Assembly (NCBI GenBank): GCA_017477205.1
Contig: JAFUXE010000062.1
Coordinates: 1 to 11,665 of the forward strand
Source of the DNA: Alloprevotella sp.
GTDB lineage: Bacteria; Bacteroidota; Bacteroidia; Bacteroidales; Bacteroidaceae
Reading direction: 5' to 3'
Length of the DNA: 11,665 nt
The notes beneath the pieces were generated by a model. It searched no databases and was not told the DNA's origin. It saw nothing but the letters and a program-made list of their open reading frames with translations. This document shows, piece by piece, positions 1 to 7,200 of this stretch. The position numbers and the translations under genes were made by a program. Position 1 is the stretch's first letter; every line of letters starts with the position of its first letter.

Positions 1-1254
1 GGCGGCTTGGTGGGCTGCGGGGAATGGGTACGCGAGGCGCGCGCGCGCGATATAGATTATTGGGTGACCAGCGCGCTGGAGAGCAACGTCGGCCTCAACG
101 CCATTGCCGCGTGGACTTCCACGCTGCCGGAGGCGCATCGCCGCGCACAGGGCCTGGGTACGGGTATGCTGTTCGAGCGCAACGTGGAGGCTGCGGGCCT
201 GCGCATCGAGGGCGAATGCCTGTGGCGCGGGACGGCGGAAGATGCCTCCTTCCGCGAGGAGGCGCGGCGCTTCCGGGAAGCCTGGAGCGACGAAACGCCG
301 ACGTGGAGCCTGCAAACATCCGGCAGCACGGGACGCCCGAAGCGCATCGTGGTGGAGAAAGCACGCATGCGGCTCAGCGCGGAAACGACATGCCGCACGC
401 TGGGGCTGCGCAAGGGGGAGGACACGGCCCTGCTATGCCTTCCCCTGGCATACGTGGCGGGACAGATGCAGTGTGTGCGCGCCATGCTGTGGGACATGAG
501 GCTTGTTGCGGTGAAACCCTCGTCGCATCCCCTGCGGGACCTGCGGCGTGCCCCCGACTTTGCCGCCATGACGCCGATGCAGGTATATGAGACCCTGCAC
601 GGCACACGTCGCGAACGCCGCCTGCTGCGGGGCATCCGCGAGCTCATCATCGGCGGCGGAGCCATCTCCCCGGAACTGGAGAAGGAACTGCGCAACCTGC
701 CCGGCAGGGTGTGGAGCACCTACGGCATGACGGAGACGCTCTCCCACGTCGCCCTGCGCCGCCTGAACGGCGACGGGGCTTCCGCATACTACACGCCGCT
801 GGAGGGAGTGGAGGTGGCACTCACGGAAGACGGTTGCCTGAAGCTGCGGGCGGCAGTGGCAGGCGAAGGGTGGCTGCGGACGAACGACTTGGCAGAGTTC
901 CGCGAGGACGGACGCTTCCGCATCCTTGGCCGCCGCGACAACACGGTGGTGTCGGGAGGCGTGAAACTGCAGATAGAGAGCCTGGAGGAACGCCTCAGCG
1001 ACTTCCCCCTTCCCTTTGCGCTCACGTCGGCTCCCGACGAACGGTTGGGCGAAATGCTCGTGATGGTATATGCCGGGGGACAAGGCGCGGGAGGCGAGAC
1101 CCGGGCGATGACTGCCGGGCAGGCGGAGGCTTTCTGCCGCCAGAGGCTTTCGCGGTTTGAGGTGCCGCGACGCTTTGTGTGCGTCGGCACACTGCCCATG
1201 ACGGAAACAGGGAAAACAGACCGTGCAGAAATACGTCGCCTCGTTAGACAATAA
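1..1254 (+). CDS. menE: MenC C-terminus fused in frame to MenE (o-succinylbenzoate-CoA ligase), 5' partial
   Basis: Menaquinone biosynthesis, cytoplasmic. MenE adenylates o-succinylbenzoate and joins it to CoA; MenC makes o-succinylbenzoate. The frame is open from base 1, so the true start lies upstream. Residues 1-60 (counted from base 1) match the end of the Bacteroidetes MenC barrel: GG, then YWVTSALESNVGLNAIAAWT, then GLGTGMLF. With no stop the frame enters an AMP-forming ligase: P-loop TSGSTGRPK at about 106-114, LPLAYVAGQMQ, IIGGGAIS, STYGMTETLSH, TND, GRRDNTVVSGGVK and the C-terminal TGK lysine (codon 1213-1215). MenE is about 300-310 residues here, on the short side for the family. 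No ATG lies between the MenC tail and the P-loop except one at 166-168, inside the MenC tail; GTG at 184 is another conceivable MenE start. Thus a true fusion or a tightly overlapping in-frame pair. MenE is certain, the MenC part very likely. Confidence 0.9.
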   Translation, partial: GGLVGCGEWVREARARDIDYWVTSALESNVGLNAIAAWTSTLPEAHRRAQGLGTGMLFERNVEAAGLRIEGECLWRGTAEDASFREEARRFREAWSDETPTWSLQTSGSTGRPKRIVVEKARMRLSAETTCRTLGLRKGEDTALLCLPLAYVAGQMQCVRAMLWDMRLVAVKPSSHPLRDLRRAPDFAAMTPMQVYETLHGTRRERRLLRGIRELIIGGGAISPELEKELRNLPGRVWSTYGMTETLSHVALRRLNGDGASAYYTPLEGVEVALTEDGCLKLRAAVAGEGWLRTNDLAEFREDGRFRILGRRDNTVVSGGVKLQIESLEERLSDFPLPFALTSAPDERLGEMLVMVYAGGQGAGGETRAMTAGQAEAFCRQRLSRFEVPRRFVCVGTLPMTETGKTDRAEIRRLVRQ

Positions 1255-1281
1255 ACAATAGCCCATAGCCGTTAACTAATA

Positions 1282-1294
1282 AACGTTATACGTT
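1282..1294. other. Short dyad after the menCE stop
   Basis: AACGT-TAT-ACGTT lies about 30 bp after the MenE stop in an AT-rich stretch that repeats the string AAACAATA (at the stop codon and again near 1296). It is a weak hairpin without a T-run and might contribute to transcript ending; no stronger terminator is visible in 1255-1383. Confidence 0.3.
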
Positions 1295-1303
1295 AAACAA
1301 TAA

Positions 1304-1356
1304 CCTAAAAACCAACCAACCTAAAAACCAAATCACCGCTCCCAGAAGGCTGGGAG
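1304..1356 (+). repeat. Dispersed repeat: two CCTAAAAACC boxes plus a CTCCCAG hairpin
   Basis: CCTAAAAACC occurs at 1304-1313 and 1320-1329, followed by the perfect dyad CTCCCAG-AAGG-CTGGGAG at 1339-1356. The block 1304-1329 matches the complement of 9322-9347 at 25 of 26 positions, and the hairpin has relatives at 9458-9477. In both places the block lies upstream of a start codon and in the same orientation relative to that gene. It ends 27 bp before the dehydrogenase ATG. This is a dispersed intergenic repeat; whether it acts in transcription or translation of the downstream gene is unknown. Confidence 0.75.
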
Positions 1357-1383
1357 GGTGTTTATAAGCAAAAAAAAGAAAAC

Positions 1384-2160
1384 ATGGCAAAGAACTATTT
1401 TGACTTGAAAGGCCAGGTGGCCATCGTGACAGGTTGCTCCGGTGGCCTTGGCGTACAGATGGCCCGTGCACTGGCAAACCAGGGCTGCAACATCGTCCCC
1501 ATTGCCCGCCGCATGGAGAAACTGGAAGAGGTGGCCGAGGAGCTGCGCCGCGACTTTGGCGTGGAGGTGCTCCCCATCCGCTGCGACATCACGAAGACGG
1601 AGATGGTGGAAGAAGTCGTCCGCACTACGATGGAGCGCTTCGGCCGCATCGACATCCTCATCAACAATGCCGGCACGGGTGCCGTGGCTCCCGCCGAGGA
1701 CATCACGGACGAGCAGTTCGACAACGAAATGCAGATAGACCTTTTCGGCACGTTCAAGATGGCGCGTGCCGTGGCCAAGCACGCCATGATTCCCGCCGGC
1801 TACGGGCGCATCATCAACATCGCCTCCATGTACGGCCTCGTAGGCAACAAGATTGCCCCCTGCTCGCCCTACCACGCAGCGAAGGGCGGCGTCGTGAACC
1901 TTTCCCGCGGCCTCGCTGCCGAGTGGGGTAAGTACGGCATCACGGTGAACACCATCTGCCCGGGCTATTTCTGGACACCGCTGACGAAAGCCACGCTGGA
2001 GACGGACTGGTTCTCCGAGTATGCCAAGGGAGCCATCCCGCAGGAGCGCTATGGCAAGGAAGGCGAACTGGACTCCGCCACGATTTTCCTCGCCTCTCCC
2101 GCCTCCAGCTACGTCACGGGCGTTGCACTTCCCGTGGATGGCGGTTACACCTGCGTATAA
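1384..2160 (+). CDS. Short-chain dehydrogenase/reductase (gluconate 5-dehydrogenase-like SDR)
   Basis: Classical SDR of 258 residues, the usual length, expected to be a soluble NAD(P)-dependent oxidoreductase. Seen in order: cofactor loop TGCSGGLG at 16-23, ARR at 41-43 after the second strand (arginines there suggest an NADP preference), CDIT at 67-70, NNAG at 94-97, catalytic Ser148 (IASMYG), Tyr163 and Lys167 (YHAAK), CPGYFWTPL at 192-200 and the C-terminal VDGGY. The position usually held by the fourth catalytic residue, Asn, is Asp119 in IDLFGTF; I recall Asp there in other gluconate-5-dehydrogenase-like members. The overall pattern (LGVQMARALANQG, AEWGKYGITVN) resembles proteins annotated as gluconate 5-dehydrogenase, but the substrate cannot be read from sequence. 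The ATG follows an A-rich leader typical of Bacteroidetes. It is 129 bp downstream of menCE, so co-transcription is possible but not shown. Confidence 0.9.
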   Translation: MAKNYFDLKGQVAIVTGCSGGLGVQMARALANQGCNIVPIARRMEKLEEVAEELRRDFGVEVLPIRCDITKTEMVEEVVRTTMERFGRIDILINNAGTGAVAPAEDITDEQFDNEMQIDLFGTFKMARAVAKHAMIPAGYGRIINIASMYGLVGNKIAPCSPYHAAKGGVVNLSRGLAAEWGKYGITVNTICPGYFWTPLTKATLETDWFSEYAKGAIPQERYGKEGELDSATIFLASPASSYVTGVALPVDGGYTCV

Positions 2161-2175
2161 AGCGGTGTGAACGTT

Positions 2176-4155
2176 TCAGTCTTCATGCTTTAAAAAACGA
2201 ATGCCCTGCAAACGCAGGGCATTTATGATACAGAGGAGCATCACTCCGACGTCGGCGAACACGGCCATCCACATGGCGGCAACGCCGAAGGCGGCAAGCA
2301 GGAGTACGGCGAGCTTCACACCGATGGCCAGGACGATGTTCTGCCGCGCTATGCGCAGCGTGCGGCGGCTGATGCTGACGGCGGCGGGGAGCTTCATGGG
2401 GTTGTCGTCCATGAGGACAACGTCGGCGGCCTCGATGGCGGCATCGCTGCCCAGTCCTCCCATGGCGATGCCCACGTCGGCACGGGCCAGTACGGGAGCA
2501 TCGTTGATGCCGTCGCCGACGAAGGCCAGGTGCCCGGCCTCGCCGTCCCGCATGAGCTGCTCCACGTGCTGCACCTTGTCGGCGGGCAGCAGTTGGGAGA
2601 AGTATTCCGTGATGCCGAGGCGCCCGGCCACCTCATCGGCCACTTCGCGGCGGTCGCCCGTGAGCATGACGATGCGGCGGATGCCCTCGGCGCGGAGTGC
2701 TGCCACGGCTCCCTCGCTGCCCTCGCGCGGCGTGTCGCCGCAGACGATGTGCCCGGCGTAGGTGCCGTCGATGGCTACGTGGACGATGGTGCCGACGTGC
2801 GAGCAGTCGCGCCACTCGGCACCGATGGCCTCCATCATCTTGGCATTTCCCACGCACACCACTTTATCCCCCACACGCGCACGAACGCCCTGGCCCGCAA
2901 TCTCCTCCACGTCGGTGATGCTGCAACCGTCGGTGGCCTCCTCGGGGAAGGCCTCGCGCAGGGCGGCACCGATGGGGTGCGTGGAGAAGTGCTCTACGTG
3001 GGCTGCCAGATGCAGCAGGCCTTCAGCGTCGATGTCCTTGGGATGTACCGCCGTCACGGAGAAGCGTCCGCGGGTGAGCGTGCCAGTCTTGTCAAAGACG
3101 ATGGTGTTGAGGCGTGCAAGCAGGTCGATATAGGCGGAGCCCTTTATGAGGATGCCGCGCCGCGAGGCTGCACCGATGCCGCCGAAGAACGTCAGGGGAA
3201 CGCTGATGACGAGGGCGCAGGGGCAGGAGACGATGAGGAACATCAGGGCGCGGTATATCCACGTGGGCAGTGCCTCGGCATAGGAAGTAGCGAAGAAGGG
3301 CGACAGGAAGGCGAGCAGCAGGGCGGCGCCCACGACGATGGGCGTATAGATACGGGCAAAGCGCGTGATGAAGGCTTCGCTGCGCGACTTCCGCTCTGCG
3401 GCGTTCTCGACGAGTTCGATGATTTTCGTGGCCGTGCTCTCTCCGTACCCCTTCGTCGTGCGTATGCGCAGCACGCCGTTCAGGTTCACGCATCCCGACG
3501 CCACGCTCTCGCCCTCCTCGACGTCGCGGGGCAGGCTTTCGCCCGTCAGGGCTACGGTGTCGAGCGAGGAACGTCCCTGGACGACGATGCCGTCAAGGGG
3601 AATGCGCTCCCCGGGGCGCACGACGACGATGCTGCCGACGGCCACCTCCGAAGGTGCGGCGTCGGTTTCCGTCCCTGAGCTCTCAACGTGCGCCACGTCG
3701 GGGCGTATCTCCATGAGGCAGGAGATGCTGCGGCGACTGCGTCCCTCGGCATAGCCCTCCAGCATCTCGCCCACCTGGAAGAAGAGCATGACGAAGACGG
3801 CTTCGGGAAATTCCGTCTCGGCACCGGGCAGGAAGCCGATGGCGAGGGCTCCGACCGTGGCGACGGTCATGAGGAAATGCTCGTTGAAGACGTCGCCGTG
3901 AAGGATGCCCTCTGCGGCTTCGCGGAGGGTGCCGCCGCCGGCGATGAGGTAGGGGACGAGATATACGAGCAGCAGCTGCCACGTGGGCAGTTGCAGGGTG
4001 CGCTGGACGGCATAGGCGGCTGCCAGCAGCAGGGCGGCCGCGCAGACTTGCAGCAGCCCTCTGCGCAGGGAACCGTGTTCGTCGTGATGGTGTTCGTGAT
4101 GATGGCAGCTACAGCCGCAGGAGTTTCCGCAAGAACATGAATGATGATGTGACAT
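2176..4155 (-). CDS. P1B-type heavy-metal ATPase, probably Zn/Cd/Pb export (ZntA/CadA-like)
   Basis: Inner-membrane pump that exports soft divalent cations at the cost of ATP, 659 residues from the chosen start. The start at 4155 is preferred over an in-frame ATG 19 codons upstream because it begins the metal-binding tail and leaves room for the promoter box at 4177-4184. Residues 1-28 hold ten His and five Cys; no ferredoxin-like HMA domain is present. Then follow four membrane helices, the actuator TGES at 204-207, the CPC motif at 311-313, phosphorylation site Asp355 (DKTGTL), His393-Pro394 of the nucleotide domain, TGDR, and GDGINDAP from about 547. The last membrane segments carry Asn606, Lys614 and Asp635-x-Gly637, the N/K/DxG pattern of P1B-2 (Zn/Cd/Pb) pumps rather than the copper pattern. 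It is monocistronic here and ends 15 bp from the convergent dehydrogenase. No metalloregulator gene is in the window. Confidence 0.95.
   Translation of the reverse strand: MSHHHSCSCGNSCGCSCHHHEHHHDEHGSLRRGLLQVCAAALLLAAAYAVQRTLQLPTWQLLLVYLVPYLIAGGGTLREAAEGILHGDVFNEHFLMTVATVGALAIGFLPGAETEFPEAVFVMLFFQVGEMLEGYAEGRSRRSISCLMEIRPDVAHVESSGTETDAAPSEVAVGSIVVVRPGERIPLDGIVVQGRSSLDTVALTGESLPRDVEEGESVASGCVNLNGVLRIRTTKGYGESTATKIIELVENAAERKSRSEAFITRFARIYTPIVVGAALLLAFLSPFFATSYAEALPTWIYRALMFLIVSCPCALVISVPLTFFGGIGAASRRGILIKGSAYIDLLARLNTIVFDKTGTLTRGRFSVTAVHPKDIDAEGLLHLAAHVEHFSTHPIGAALREAFPEEATDGCSITDVEEIAGQGVRARVGDKVVCVGNAKMMEAIGAEWRDCSHVGTIVHVAIDGTYAGHIVCGDTPREGSEGAVAALRAEGIRRIVMLTGDRREVADEVAGRLGITEYFSQLLPADKVQHVEQLMRDGEAGHLAFVGDGINDAPVLARADVGIAMGGLGSDAAIEAADVVLMDDNPMKLPAAVSISRRTLRIARQNIVLAIGVKLAVLLLAAFGVAAMWMAVFADVGVMLLCIINALRLQGIRFLKHED
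2200..2223. terminator. Hairpin serving the dehydrogenase, inside the 3' end of the ATPase gene
   Basis: Perfect 10-bp stem AATGCCCTGC / GCAGGGCATT with a 4-nt loop, flanked by A6 (2192-2197) on the left and TTTAT on the right. Read on the plus strand it lies 40 bp past the dehydrogenase stop and can act as a modest terminator. Read on the minus strand it is followed by CG and T6, a better intrinsic terminator, yet it falls within the last codons of the ATPase, before its stop at 2176-2178. Confidence 0.65.
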
Positions 4156-4176
4156 GATGTGTGTGTTTATGTGCTG

Positions 4177-4184
4177 CAAAAGTA
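4177..4184 (-). promoter_or_regulatory. Candidate -7 box (TACTTTTG) for the metal ATPase
   Basis: On the minus strand TACTTTTG fits the Bacteroidetes -7 consensus TAnnTTTG exactly and is followed by CA, as is common. It lies 21 bp upstream of the chosen ATPase ATG, which supports that start. A TTTG at 4210-4213 could be the -33 element, but its 25-bp spacing is longer than the usual 19-21. Confidence 0.5.
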
Positions 4185-4196
4185 CGGCGGGCGGGC

Positions 4197-4211
4197 TGCA
4201 ACTCGGTTGCA
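4197..4211. promoter_or_regulatory. 6-3-6 dyad upstream of the ATPase promoter box
   Basis: TGCAAC-TCG-GTTGCA is a perfect inverted repeat between the divergent ATPase and beta-galactosidase genes, just upstream of TACTTTTG. Its size and place fit an operator for a dimeric regulator. The regulator is not identified; a metal sensor would be a natural guess and nothing more. Confidence 0.4.
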
Positions 4212-4257
4212 AAGATATTTTTTATCCTGAAAGGAGCTGCGGCTACGTATTTTTCCT

Positions 4258-4265
4258 TATTTTTG
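4258..4265 (+). promoter_or_regulatory. Candidate -7 box (TATTTTTG) for the beta-galactosidase
   Basis: TATTTTTG matches TAnnTTTG and is followed by CA, 19 bp before the ATG at 4285. No convincing TTTG -33 element is seen at 19-21 bp spacing. If used, the leader would be only about a dozen bases. Confidence 0.45.
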
Positions 4266-4275
4266 CAACGCAAAA
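4261..4275. promoter_or_regulatory. 6-3-6 dyad overlapping the beta-galactosidase -7 box
   Basis: TTTTGC-AAC-GCAAAA is a perfect inverted repeat with the same arm and spacer lengths as the dyad at 4197-4211. It overlaps the end of the candidate -7 box and the likely transcription start, a position where a bound protein would block initiation. Function is inferred from place and symmetry only. Confidence 0.4.
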
Positions 4276-4284
4276 GAATTCATC

Positions 4285-7200
4285 ATGAAAACGAAAACCT
4301 TTCTTCTTATGTCAGGACTTCTGATGTCCGCAGTCATGAATGCGCAGCCGCTGGCCGGTTATTTCTATGGTAACGACGCCGCCCCGACGGGCTGGGAGTG
4401 GCAAAGCCCCGATTCCCTCGGCTACAACAAGCTGCAGCCCCACGCCTACTTCTTCAACTTTGCCGACGCAGAGACGGCGCAGCGCGTGCTGCCCGAGCAC
4501 TCCGCGTACGTAAAGAGCCTGACGGACAAGCGCTGGCGCTTCCACTGGGTGAAGCAGCCCTCGGAGCGCCCGCAGGACTTCTTCCGCACGGACTTCGACG
4601 ACTCCTCGTGGGCGGAGGAATGGCTCCCGATGTGCTGGAACACGGCCGGGCGCCAGAGCGACGGCACGTGGAAGTACGGCCGCCCCATCTACTCGAACCA
4701 GCGCGTCATCTTCCAGCACACATGGCCAAGGAAGGACGACTGGCGCGGCGGTGTCATGCGCCCTGCTCCGAAGGACTGGCTCGTCAGCGAGTTTCCCAAC
4801 GAGGTGGGCTCCTACCGCCGCACGTTCAGCGTGCCCAAGGAATGGGATGGTCGCGAGGTGTACATCAACTTCGACGGCGTGGACAGCTTCTTCTACCTCT
4901 GGGTGAACGGCAAGTATGTAGGCTTCGCCAAGAACTCCCGCAACCTTGCCGAGTTCGACATCACGGCCTTCCTGAACAAGAAAGGTGACAACGTCGTGGC
5001 CGTGGAGGTATATCGCAACTCCGACGGCAGCTTCCTGGAGAGCCAGGACATGTTCCGCCTGCCGGGCATCTTCCGCCAGGTGTATCTCACGGCGAAGCCC
5101 AAGGTGCAGGTGAGCGACGTCGTGGCCATCCCCTCCTACGAGGACGAGGCTTGCACGCACGCCCTGCTGAACATCACGGCAACGGTGCAGAATCTCACGA
5201 AGAAGACCGCCGCCGTCAGCGTGGATTACGCGCTCTACGAGGTGGCCCTCTACGGTGACAAGACCACGCCCACGGAGCTTGCCGTGAAAGGCAGCGAGGC
5301 ACGTGTGGATGCCAGCGGTACGCTCGTCCTGAAAGCCGAGCTCCACGCGGGCGACGCCGTGAAGCCCTGGAGCGCCGAGCGTCCGCAGCGCTACGTCCTC
5401 GTGGGCCAGCTGAAGGACAAGAAGGGCAACGTCCTTGAAACCTTCTCCACTTATACCGGCTTCCGCCAGGCAGAGCTGCGCAACGTCGCCGCCAAGGACG
5501 ACGAGTTCGGCAAGGCCGGACGCTACTACCTCCTCAACGGCAAGCCCATCAAAATGAAGGGCGTCAACCGCCACGAGACGAACCGTAGCAAGGGACACGC
5601 CATTGACCACTACCAGATGGAGCGCGAGGTGATGCTGATGAAGCGCGGAAACATCAACCACGTCCGCAACAGCCACTATCCCAACGACCCCTACTGGTAC
5701 TACCTCTGCGACAAGTACGGCATCATGCTGGAGGACGAAGCCAACATCGAGAGCCACGAGTACTACTACTGGGCCGAGAGCCTCAGCCACGTCAAGGAAT
5801 TCCGCAACATGCACGTTGCCCGCAACATGGAAATGGTACATGCCCACGTGAACCATCCCAGCATCCTCATCTGGAGCCTCGGCAACGAGGCCGGCCCGGG
5901 CAAGAACTTCCAGTATGCCTACGACGCCATCAAGGCTTTCGACACCTCCAGGCCCGTGCAGTACGAGCGCGACGAGACGACGGAAATCGTGGACTTCTAT
6001 TCAAACCAGTATCCCGCCGTTGACTGGGTGCGCCAGGCCTGCCAGGGGAACGTGAAAATAAAGTACCCCATGCACATCTCCGAGTACGCCCACTCCATGG
6101 GCAACGCGCTGGGCAACCTTGTGGATTACTGGGATGCCATCGAAAGCTCCAACTACTGCATGGGCGGTGCCATCTGGGACTGGGTGGACCAGGCTATCCT
6201 CGCCTACGATCCCGCCACGAAAAAGGGCTACAATGGCTACGGCGGCGACTTCCGCGACAAGCCCAACGACGGCATGTTCTGCATGAACGGCATCATGCGC
6301 CCCGACCACTCCGCGAAGCCGCAGTACTACGAAGTGAAGAAGGTGTATCAGAACGTGGGCGTCACGATGGCCGACGCCGCCACGGCAACCATCGAGATAT
6401 TCAACAAGAACTACTTCACCGACCTTTCCGCCTACGACATCTACTGGAACCTCTGGAAGAACGGCGAGGTCGTCAAGGGCGGCCGTGCCTGCATGGACAT
6501 TGACGAAGACCTCGGCGGCTACACCCGGGGCAAGTTCTTCCGCCCCATGCTCGGCGTGTCCTCCGGCGGCCGCATGATGCTCATGCAGGAGCTGCTGCGC
6601 GTGGAAGGTGCCGAGAAGGTGGGTCCGCGTGAGCGCCGCCAGTTCCGCCTGGACATTGACCCCGCCAGCCTCGACCCCACGGCAGAATACTTCGTCGAAG
6701 TGCAGTTCTGCCAGAAGGACGCCACGGCGTGGGCCCCCGAGGGCTACGTGCAGATGGAGGAACAGCTCCTCCTGCAAGCTCCCAAGGCCCTGCCCGCCAA
6801 GGCCCCGGAGAAGGGCGAGCTCGCAAAACTCTCAACGGCCGACGGACAGCTCATCTTCACGGGCAAGGACTACGAGGTGGCCTTCGACCAGCAGACGGGC
6901 GAGCTCGTCAGCATGCAGCGCGGCGAGGAATTCTACGTTGCCGAGGACGGCGGCCTGCACCTCGATGCCTTCCGCGCCCCCACGGACAACGACAACTGGG
7001 CCTGCAACGCCTGGGTGCAGAACGGCCTGGACCGCCTGCAGCACCGGGTCACGGACTACGAGAGCACGGGCCTTGCCGACGGCCGCACCTTCGTGCGCTT
7101 CACCGTCAAGAGCCAGGCCGCGCACCCCGCACGCCTCGTCTATAGCAACCGCGACCGCAACCCCGGGGACGTCTATACCGTCGTCGAGGACAAGAACCAC

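Noticed and set aside
1738..1746. Asp119 instead of the usual catalytic Asn of the SDR tetrad
   Set aside because: I recall Asp at this place in related gluconate-5-dehydrogenase-like SDRs; Ser, Tyr and Lys are intact, so inactivation is not supported.
4156..4212. Upstream in-frame start of the ATPase at 4212
   Set aside because: It would add 19 residues without family support and would lie upstream of the TACTTTTG promoter box; the start at 4155 gives the normal His/Cys-rich N-terminus.
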